DNA of 10,900 nucleotides. Origin: JALVDI01 sp039186435 (GTDB taxonomy: Bacteria > Myxococcota_A > Polyangia > Polyangiales > Houyiibacteriaceae). The stretch is taken from NCBI GenBank assembly GCA_039186435.1, contig JBCDAA010000305.1:1-10900 (forward strand). The letters run 5' to 3'. Positions 5,542-10,900 of this stretch are shown here, piece after piece. The position numbers were made by a program, and so were the translations under genes. A model generated the notes under the pieces. That model searched no databases and had not been told where the DNA came from. It was given only the letters and a program-made list of their open reading frames with translations. How positions within the stretch are numbered: position 1 is the first letter of the stretch; every line of letters begins with the position of its first letter.

Positions 5542-6759
5542 ATGAGGTTAATCGCTGCTGTCCTGATGTTCGGAACGGCATGCGGAGCCCCCGAAGCCGA
5601 GACGGGACACGTCGAAACCGCGCTCGCGGGCGACGCCCCGGAAGACGACGGCCACCCTGAAGTCGGCCTTCTCCTCTTCGATCAGTCGGGGGAAGGCCGC
5701 CAGGATGGCGTCTGCACCGGCACACTGATCACGCCCCGCACGATTCTGACCGCGGCCCATTGCCTCAACATGGACCGCACCGCCTACGGAATCACCGAAA
5801 CGCTCACGCAGGTGCCGGTCGAACGCATGGTGGTTCACCCAATGTACGACCCCGCGCGAATCTGGGAGTACGACATTGGCCTGGCGTTTCTCGGAGGCGA
5901 CTTGGTCGCACCGACCGCAACGCTCACCGACGCCGCACCCCGCGTTGGGGACGAGGTCACGCTCGTCGGCGTTGGCGAAACCTCGCGCGGCGAAGGGGAC
6001 GAGGGCACCAAGCGGATCGGCGTCAACGACATCGCGGAAGTCGAGGACCTCTACTTCGAAACCATGGGCGCCGCAGACGGCGAAGCCAACGGCTGCAATG
6101 GCGATTCGGGCGGACCGGTGTTCGTGGAGCGGGGTGAAGAGGAAGTGATCGTCGGAATCATGAGCTTCGTCCCCGGCCTCGGAGGGCCCGGCTGCGGCCC
6201 GCGCATGTGGAGCACGCGCGTCGATCTCTACCTCGACTGGATCTTGGAAGAAGCGGAGGGCGACGTGCGCATCATCGATCTGCGCGCGCCGGACCTGCGC
6301 TTTGCCACACCGACCGATGGCGCGCGCGTCGACGAAATGTTCGAGGTGTCGCTCGAGGCCACCGACACCAACGGCATTGCGATGATCGCCCTCGAAGTCG
6401 ACGGGGCCATGCAGCGCGCGTGGAGCGCGCCGCCCTACACGCATTCCCTCACGCTAACGCCGGGTCGCCACGAGCTTCGCGCGATCGCGGACGACCCGTC
6501 GGAGAACCGTGCCGAGGTGATGATCGAAGTGATCGTTCCCGATCCCTCCATGCCCGACGCCGGTTTTGACGCGGGGGGCACGGACGCGGCGATCCCCGAT
6601 GCGGGTGCGATCGACGCGACGATGATGTCGATGTCCGGCGGCGGCGGATGTCAGACCATCTCGGGGAGTCCCACTCCTTACGCGACGTCACTCGGACTGA
6701 TTTTCCTGTTTCTTCGCCGACGACGCAGTCTCCCCAATTCGGGTGAAGGCCGGCGCTGA
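5542..6759 (+). CDS. Secreted trypsin-fold (S1) serine protease with Ig-like domain and MYXO-CTERM-like tail
   Basis: About 405 aa. Seen, in order: a hydrophobic signal MRLIAAVLMFGTACG (Cys15, a poor lipobox because Gly is at -3); S1 protease domain at about 38-235 with CTGTLITPRTILTAAHC (H73), YDIGLAFL (D111) and GCNGDSGGPVF (S189), a complete triad; an Ig-like beta domain at about 255-330 (FATPTDGARVDEMFEVSLEA ... HELRAIADDPSENRA); a DAG linker (DAGFDAGGTDAAIPDAG); then SGGGGCQTI, a short hydrophobic stretch and RRRR near the end. That tail resembles the MYXO-CTERM sorting signal processed by myxosortases and implies cell-surface anchoring. The residue six before the catalytic Ser is Asn, not the Asp of trypsin, so cleavage after Arg/Lys is not expected. 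No pro-region activation site is evident. Its partners are unknown. Confidence 0.9.
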   Translation: MRLIAAVLMFGTACGAPEAETGHVETALAGDAPEDDGHPEVGLLLFDQSGEGRQDGVCTGTLITPRTILTAAHCLNMDRTAYGITETLTQVPVERMVVHPMYDPARIWEYDIGLAFLGGDLVAPTATLTDAAPRVGDEVTLVGVGETSRGEGDEGTKRIGVNDIAEVEDLYFETMGAADGEANGCNGDSGGPVFVERGEEEVIVGIMSFVPGLGGPGCGPRMWSTRVDLYLDWILEEAEGDVRIIDLRAPDLRFATPTDGARVDEMFEVSLEATDTNGIAMIALEVDGAMQRAWSAPPYTHSLTLTPGRHELRAIADDPSENRAEVMIEVIVPDPSMPDAGFDAGGTDAAIPDAGAIDATMMSMSGGGGCQTISGSPTPYATSLGLIFLFLRRRRSLPNSGEGRR

Positions 6760-6775
6760 GTACAAACTGACGCGT

Positions 6776-6804
6776 GTGACAAACGCGACTTTGGTCACTT
6801 CTAT
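6776..6804 (+). promoter_or_regulatory. Candidate promoter/operator of the S8-MBL pair
   Basis: GTGACA (6776-6781) resembles a -35 box and TTCTAT (6799-6804), 17 bp later, is a weak -10. An inverted repeat GTGAC (6776-6780) / GTCAC (6794-6798) spans the spacer and could bind a dimeric regulator. Short motifs only, so chance is possible. Confidence 0.25.
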
Positions 6805-6843
6805 CCATGGACCGCGTTGCAGTCGTTCGTCAACAATCGGCGC

Positions 6844-8556
6844 ATGCGCCTCGACCGCCACGACATGCTCCCGGTCATTCTCCCCGGCCGGCCGCGTCAC
6901 GGCGGTCGCTTTGTTCAAGACACGCGCATCACCGCAGAAGTCTGGCTTGCCCTCGGTCGCAACGAGAGCGGACCGACCGACCTGCTGCTGAATCCTGAAA
7001 AGGAGGAAGCGCCACGGGACATCGTCGCGTCCATCGACGAGCGCTTTACGAAAACGCCGATCGACATCGCGTTCAACGAAACCGAAGCGGTCGCCACTCT
7101 CACCTTGGAACAGCTCGTTCAGGGCATCCTCCCGATGACGCACTGGTGGGCGGATCTCTGGGAAGGCAAAGCGCTCTCCCTCGACTGGAAAGAAGTCGAA
7201 AAGGTGGTTCGTCCAAGCGATATCGACCGCGGCGCCTTTTCGCCCGACCTGCTCTGGCTCCTCCGGATCGTCGCACTCCTGGCGTGGGCAAAGGGCGCGA
7301 CGCGGATCCCGAAGGCCGGTCCGGCCCGAGGTCCACTCACCAAGGCACTTCGCAAGGTGCTCAGTCCCGCCCTGAAGATCGCACCCACCCGCAAGGTCTA
7401 CCGCGTCAACCTGAACCGCGATGCCGTCGCGGCAATGCGACTCTCGGTTCCGACCGTAAAGGCGGACGCCGCCATCCGGCTCTTCGAAATCCGCTGCAAC
7501 AAGATCCGCTGGGCTGTGCTGGACAGCGGCATCGACGCCAAGGCCCCGAGCTTTCTTCGCGACGGCGACGGGCCCTGGAAGAGGCGCTCCCGTGTTCGGC
7601 GGACCTATGATTTTCGCCGCCTGCGGGATCTCTTTCGCGCAGCGCGAGCCGGCGAGCTCGACGAGTTCTCCCCCGAGGACGCCGCCACGCTCCAGCGCAC
7701 GGTCTCGCGCGGCGGCGCCATCGACTGGAGCGGGATCGAGCCCTTTCTCGAGGTGCCTCACGACGACGACTACACGGCGCCAAGCTATCCGCACGGTACA
7801 CAGGTTGCCGCGGTCCTCGGCGGCGACCTCGAAAGCGACGAGGGACGCGTCGCTGGCGTCTGCCCCGACATCGAGCTCTGGGATCTACGGGTCCTCGACG
7901 AAAACGGCGAAGGCAAAGAGTTCGACATTCTCGCCGCGCTTCAGTTCCTTCGTTTCAAGAACGCGCAGCGCGGCACCTTCGTCGTGCACGGCGCAAACCT
8001 AAGCCTCTCCCTCGAGCACGACGTCGTCGGCTACGGCTGTGGGCATACGCCGGTCTGCCGCGAAGCATCGCGCCTCGTCGGCTCGGGCGTCGTGGTCGTC
8101 GCTGCCGCCGGGAACAACGGCTACGTCGAGCGCGAACGAACCGCCAGCGGGGTTGCTACCTATCGTGACTCGAGCATCACCGATCCCGGAAACGCCGCAG
8201 ACGTGATCACCGTCGGCAGCACGCATCGAACGCGTCCACACACGTATGGCGTCAGCTACTTCTCGAGTCGCGGGCCCACCGGCGATGGACGCATCAAACC
8301 GGACCTCGTCGCCCCTGGAGAAAAACTCGAAGTCCCAAGCCTCGACGGCGAATTTTCAAACGCCAACGGGACAAGCCTGGCCGCCCCGCACGTCTCCGGT
8401 GCAGCAGCGCTCCTCATGGCGCGCCATCGTGAACTGATCGGCGACCCGGCGCGGGTCAAACGCGCGCTGTGCGAAACGGCAACCGATCTCGGGCGTGATC
8501 GCTACGTGCAGGGGCACGGGTTGGTGGACGTTCTGCGCGCGATTCAATCGCTCTAA
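6844..8556 (+). CDS. Cytosolic subtilisin-like (S8) serine protease with unknown N-terminal region
   Basis: About 570 aa. The first ~190 residues match nothing I recognise (LLLNPEKEEAPRDIV, ATLTLEQLVQGILPMTHWW, a hydrophobic LLWLLRIVALLAWAKG at ~139-154, and a basic region). The peptidase domain follows: AVLDSGID (D227), YPHGTQVAAVLGG (H317), VVAAAGNNGY (oxyanion N424), YFSSRGPTGDGRIKPDLVAP, and NGTSLAAPHVSGAAAL (S511), with a full triad. The Asp-to-His gap of 90 residues is longer than usual and includes an Arg-rich insertion (YDFRRLRDLFRAARAG) and IDWSGIEPFLEVPHDDD. There is no signal peptide, so it should act in the cytosol, unlike most subtilases. It is followed 30 bp later by a ComEC-like MBL-fold gene on the same strand. 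A start at ATG 6844 or TTG 6817 is possible; neither has a clear ribosome binding site. Confidence 0.9.
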   Translation: MRLDRHDMLPVILPGRPRHGGRFVQDTRITAEVWLALGRNESGPTDLLLNPEKEEAPRDIVASIDERFTKTPIDIAFNETEAVATLTLEQLVQGILPMTHWWADLWEGKALSLDWKEVEKVVRPSDIDRGAFSPDLLWLLRIVALLAWAKGATRIPKAGPARGPLTKALRKVLSPALKIAPTRKVYRVNLNRDAVAAMRLSVPTVKADAAIRLFEIRCNKIRWAVLDSGIDAKAPSFLRDGDGPWKRRSRVRRTYDFRRLRDLFRAARAGELDEFSPEDAATLQRTVSRGGAIDWSGIEPFLEVPHDDDYTAPSYPHGTQVAAVLGGDLESDEGRVAGVCPDIELWDLRVLDENGEGKEFDILAALQFLRFKNAQRGTFVVHGANLSLSLEHDVVGYGCGHTPVCREASRLVGSGVVVVAAAGNNGYVERERTASGVATYRDSSITDPGNAADVITVGSTHRTRPHTYGVSYFSSRGPTGDGRIKPDLVAPGEKLEVPSLDGEFSNANGTSLAAPHVSGAAALLMARHRELIGDPARVKRALCETATDLGRDRYVQGHGLVDVLRAIQSL

Positions 8557-8575
8557 GAGACTCAACAGCGAAATC

Positions 8576-8582
8576 GAGGGGG
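8576..8582 (+). promoter_or_regulatory. Ribosome binding site of the MBL-fold gene
   Basis: GAGGGGG ends 4 bp before ATG 8587. It lies in the 30-bp gap after the S8 protease stop, which supports co-transcription and independent initiation. It is one of only two clear Shine-Dalgarno sequences in the window. Confidence 0.6.
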
Positions 8583-8586
8583 TTCG

Positions 8587-9717
8587 ATGGGTAAGGTATT
8601 TGGGCTCGAAATTCTTCAGGCCTTTCACGGGGACTGCTTGCTGCTCCACCACGGCACCGACGACGGCGTGGATGTGATGGTCGTCGATGGCGGCCCGACG
8701 AAGACGTACAAGAAACACCTAAGGCCTCGGCTCCTCGAGCTGCGTGACTCCCGCGTCGGTGATCAAACCTTCAACATCGAGGTCATGGTCAGCCACGCGG
8801 ACGGCGACCACATTCAGGGCATTATCGAACTGGCCGAAGAGATTGAAGAACGCTTCGACGATGGCGACGAGCCGCTGCTCGACATCTTCGACCTCTGGCA
8901 CAACTCTTTCGACGACGTCTTCGGCAACGCGGCATCGAAGATCGCCGCGGCCCTCTCCCAGCCGAACAGTTTCGGCACCGCCGTGGCCGCCTCCCACCAC
9001 GGCGGCGCGTTTGCGGCATCAATCAAAGAGGGGCGCACGCTCCGGCGCATCGCCAACCGCATGGGCTGGTCCGTCAACCAGCCGCTCGGGGTCATCCGCA
9101 ACGACATGGACGCGGTGGCGTACGGCGACGGCCTCACGCTCACGGTGGTTGGTCCCCTCGCCCATCGCTACGAGGCGCTTCACGAAAAGTGGGACAAAGA
9201 GGTGAAGAAGCACGGGTGGAGTAGCGGGGATGCCGCCGCCGCGTCCCGGCGGTTCGATACCTCCGTCACCAACCTCAGCAGCATCGTCTGCATGGCCGAG
9301 ATGGGCGGCAAGTCGATCCTCCTCACCGGCGACGCCCGCGGCGACGACATCGTCGAAGGCCTCGAGTCGCTCGGCTACCTCGACCCGGGCGGTTCCATGA
9401 CGGTTGACGTCCTCAAGGTTCCCCACCACGGAAGCGACCGAAACGTCAGCACCGAGTTCTTTCGCCGCGTGAAAGCCAAGAACTACGTTATCAGCGGCGA
9501 CGGTTCCCACCACAACCCCGACGAGACGACCCTCGACATGATCGTGCGCGCGCGTGGTCACAAGGCTCGGTACACCGTTCACATGACCAATCGCACGGGG
9601 AAGTTCAACCTCGGCGACAGCATCGGAAGCTGGCTCTCGCGGCGCCCGAGCAACGCGAAATGGAAGGCGAGCTTCGGGCCGACCATCATCGACCTGGTCG
9701 GAAGCGTCGACGACTGA
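8587..9717 (+). CDS. ComEC-like metallo-beta-lactamase-fold hydrolase (soluble)
   Basis: About 376 aa, cytosolic, no membrane segments. Seen: FHGDCLLLHHG (13-23) and VVDGGP (32-37) at the N-terminal strands; metal motif SHADGDHIQGI (H70, D72, D74, H75), the HxDxDH form found in ComEC/Rec2 rather than HxHxDH; LLTGDA (D249); VPHHGSD (H280, H281), a ComEC hallmark; and SGDGSHHNPDE (H308/H309) replacing the usual C-terminal His motif. Known relatives are nucleases or phosphodiesterases: the ComEC MBL domain is thought to degrade the non-transforming DNA strand, and MBL domains serve as nuclease effectors in some defence proteins. A helical insertion lies between motifs (EELAEEIEERFDDGD to about residue 200). 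It forms a pair with the S8 protease just upstream, so the two likely work together. Nucleic-acid substrate is inference. Confidence 0.9.
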   Translation: MGKVFGLEILQAFHGDCLLLHHGTDDGVDVMVVDGGPTKTYKKHLRPRLLELRDSRVGDQTFNIEVMVSHADGDHIQGIIELAEEIEERFDDGDEPLLDIFDLWHNSFDDVFGNAASKIAAALSQPNSFGTAVAASHHGGAFAASIKEGRTLRRIANRMGWSVNQPLGVIRNDMDAVAYGDGLTLTVVGPLAHRYEALHEKWDKEVKKHGWSSGDAAAASRRFDTSVTNLSSIVCMAEMGGKSILLTGDARGDDIVEGLESLGYLDPGGSMTVDVLKVPHHGSDRNVSTEFFRRVKAKNYVISGDGSHHNPDETTLDMIVRARGHKARYTVHMTNRTGKFNLGDSIGSWLSRRPSNAKWKASFGPTIIDLVGSVDD

Positions 9718-9756
9718 CCGCTCACGCAGATCGAAAAGGTGTGCGATGCTCCGCGC

Positions 9757-10584
9757 GTGCAGCGCACGCTTCTTCTTCTTCTTTTCGCCTGTTCCTCCGA
9801 CCCTCGCCCTCGACTCCCCGACGGAGCCATGCGCGACACGGGCGTGGCCGACAGCGGCGCAGGAACCGACGCCACAATCATGGACGCAGGCGGTGATGCC
9901 GGTGCGGCCGACAGCGCGGTCGATAGTGCCGCTGATGGAGCGGTCGAGAGCGACGCAGCCATCGACGCGGGAAGCGACGCCAACCTCGACGCCGGACCGC
10001 CCGAAGTGCCTGGCCCGGGCGATCTCGTGGTCGTCGAAATCCAGGGCAACCCGCAGCGCGCCAACGATGAGGAAGCGGAGTACATCGAACTTCAAAACGT
10101 GAGCGGACGCCCCCTCGACTTGAACGGAGTGACCCTCGCGCATCGCAACTTCACCGGAGGCGACCCTCCTTCGGCCGGCTCGGATGTCATCGACCGGTCG
10201 ATCATCGTGGCGCCCGGCGCTCGCGTGCTTCTCACCCGAAGCGCCGGCGGATTCTTTGGCGGCGCGGAAGCGGACTTCGTCTACGACGGGTTTGTCTTCA
10301 GTAACGGTGACTCGGATCTCAACCGTCTGCGCGTCTTGGTCCCCGGCTGGGACGGAACCGAACCGCCCGCGCCCGCGGACCTCATCGACGAAGTGCGCCT
10401 TGAGGCCGGACGGTTCGACAACGCCCTTCGAGGTCGCGCGTTTCAGCTGAATCCCAGCGCCGGCGCACCGGCGAGCGAACTCAACGACGACGACAGCAAC
10501 TGGTGCCATAGCGCCGAAACCGACGACCTCGAATACCGCGGAAGCAACTGGGGAACACCGGGCGAAACCAACCGCTGCGGTTGA
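9757..10584 (+). CDS. Lipoprotein with lamin-tail (LTD) domain
   Basis: About 275 aa from GTG 9757. Seen: MQRTLLLLLFAC with lipobox LFAC (lipidated Cys12); a ~65-residue linker of Asp/Ala/Gly/Ser (DAGGDAGAADSAVDSAADGA); then a beta-rich domain starting GDLVVVEIQGNP (~88) with EAEYIELQNVSGRPLDLNGV, the classic start of bacterial lamin-tail domains (PF00932 type). These are immunoglobulin-like folds found in extracellular proteins, often for binding or attachment. The C-terminal ~30 residues hold SNWCH and NRCG, probably a disulphide. No enzyme motif is seen, so the role is surface binding or structure at best. An in-frame GTG at 9739 would give MCDAPR ahead of the signal and overlaps GAAAAGG; I prefer 9757 because it gives a normal lipoprotein N-terminus. 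It begins 39 bp after the MBL gene but is unlikely to be functionally part of that module. Confidence 0.85.
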   Translation: MQRTLLLLLFACSSDPRPRLPDGAMRDTGVADSGAGTDATIMDAGGDAGAADSAVDSAADGAVESDAAIDAGSDANLDAGPPEVPGPGDLVVVEIQGNPQRANDEEAEYIELQNVSGRPLDLNGVTLAHRNFTGGDPPSAGSDVIDRSIIVAPGARVLLTRSAGGFFGGAEADFVYDGFVFSNGDSDLNRLRVLVPGWDGTEPPAPADLIDEVRLEAGRFDNALRGRAFQLNPSAGAPASELNDDDSNWCHSAETDDLEYRGSNWGTPGETNRCG

Positions 10585-10594
10585 CGTTCACGTC
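10583..10594. repeat. Small palindrome after the LTD gene stop
   Basis: GACGTTCACGTC (GACGT, two bases, ACGTC), beginning inside the TGA stop codon and abutting the 19-bp tandem repeats. Possibly a binding site or part of a transcript end; no T-tract follows. Confidence 0.3.
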
Positions 10595-10648
10595 TTCTTG
10601 GACGACCGGCGTCTTCTTGAACGACCGGCGTCTTCTTGAACGAACCGT
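10592..10648. repeat. Three 19-bp tandem repeats
   Basis: GTCTTCTTGGACGACCGGC (10592-10610), the same with one G/A change (10611-10629), and a third, less exact copy beginning GTCTTCTTGAACGA (10630-10648). They lie in the gap between the LTD gene and the last gene, about 100 bp before its start. No reading frame explains them. Iteron-like regulator binding is possible. Confidence 0.85.
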
Positions 10649-10663
10649 CCCCTGGAAGGGACG
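10646..10663 (+). terminator. Weak hairpin after the tandem repeats
   Basis: CGTCCC, loop CTGGAA, GGGACG: a 6-bp GC-rich stem without a following T-tract. It might be a weak terminator of the upstream gene or an operator half-site pair. Confidence 0.25.
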
Positions 10664-10737
10664 CGAACAATGCGTTCCGCGCTTTTGCGCAACGTCGCCC
10701 CTTGTGATTTGCCCGCGCGGCCCCAGATTTTAATTCC

Positions 10738-10743
10738 AGGAGG
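10738..10743 (+). promoter_or_regulatory. Consensus ribosome binding site AGGAGG
   Basis: Perfect Shine-Dalgarno AGGAGG, 5 bp before ATG 10749, preceded by an AT-rich stretch (ATTTTAATTCC). It fixes the start of the last, truncated gene and suggests strong translation. Confidence 0.8.
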
Positions 10744-10748
10744 TCGCG

Positions 10749-10900
10749 ATGGGTCTTCGGCTTCTCCTTGCTCTCGGCATTGCGCTTGGAGCCACGGCAG
10801 GCGTGAGCGCGCAGAATACGCGCGGCGCAGAATCGGAATCTTCGGAGCGCGCTTTAGAGAGCTCCGAGCGCCAGCGTTCCGAGCGCCAGCGTTCCGAGCG
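10749..10900 (+). CDS. Exported protein with Ser-Glu-Arg-Gln-Arg repeats (partial)
   Basis: Only the first ~50 residues are in the window; the gene continues past the right edge. Seen: a good signal peptide MGLRLLLALGIALGATAG with likely cleavage after VSA (VSAQ), then a polar region NTRGAESESSERALESSERQ that passes into repeated SERQR. This is low-complexity and highly charged, which suggests a flexible linker or coiled-coil rather than an enzyme core; later domains are out of view. The perfect AGGAGG upstream supports it being a real, well-expressed gene. No function is proposed. Confidence 0.8.
   Translation, partial: MGLRLLLALGIALGATAGVSAQNTRGAESESSERALESSERQRSERQRSE
10863..10900 (+). 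repeat. 15-bp in-frame tandem repeat in the last gene
   Basis: TCCGAGCGCCAGCGT repeated exactly at 10863-10877 and 10878-10892, with a third begun at 10893. It encodes SERQR. The length is a multiple of three, so copy-number changes keep the frame. Confidence 0.85.

Noticed and set aside
6688..7794. Minus-strand open frame of 368 codons opposite the S8 protease N-terminus
   Set aside because: Overlaps the real protease reading frame and the end of the S1 protease; no family features.
8587..9717. MBL gene as a broken ComEC competence channel
   Set aside because: It begins with its own ribosome binding site and complete N-terminal MBL strands, and shows no trace of membrane segments, so it is a stand-alone soluble protein rather than a truncated ComEC.
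9019..10509. Long minus-strand open frame (496 codons) opposite the MBL and LTD genes
   Set aside because: It is antisense to two genes with clear motifs; the translation has no recognisable domain and the Val/Arg/Asp bias expected of a GC-rich antisense shadow.

Overview
The window looks like a chromosome segment of a high-GC myxobacterium-like organism (Myxococcota, probably a Polyangia/Sandaracinaceae-type lineage). This rests on three surface proteins with Asp-Ala-Gly rich linkers, lipobox signal peptides, a serine protease ending in a MYXO-CTERM-like Cys/hydrophobic/Arg tail, and strong G/C third-position bias. Assignment below phylum is inference.

Left third (1-2620) is the accessory part. 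A REP-associated tyrosine transposase (RAYT, minus strand) sits beside a repeat field (979-1276) with AAATAGCC-N-GGCTATTT type hairpins, a 31-bp tandem duplication and a displaced copy of the last 17 codons of the next gene. Then comes a two-gene minus-strand operon: an unrecognised 186-aa protein followed by a DUF4291 protein. The 5' end of this operon is scrambled by a partial duplication and short tandem repeats.

Middle (2777-6759), all plus strand: an orphan ArsH-type FMN reductase, an exported esterase/PHB-depolymerase-like lipoprotein, a 2,4-dienoyl-CoA-reductase-like SDR, and a secreted S1 protease with an Ig-like domain and a C-terminal sorting tail.

Right part (6844-10900), plus strand: a cytosolic subtilisin-like (S8) protease with a long uncharacterised N-terminal region, followed 30 bp later by a ComEC-like metallo-beta-lactamase-fold hydrolase. 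This tight pair is the best candidate for an under-described system, possibly a conflict/defence module in which both genes are effectors or one controls the other. After it come a lamin-tail-domain lipoprotein, a cluster of 19-bp tandem repeats, and the start of an exported Arg/Gln/Ser-repeat protein cut by the window edge. No rRNA, tRNA or CRISPR array was seen.
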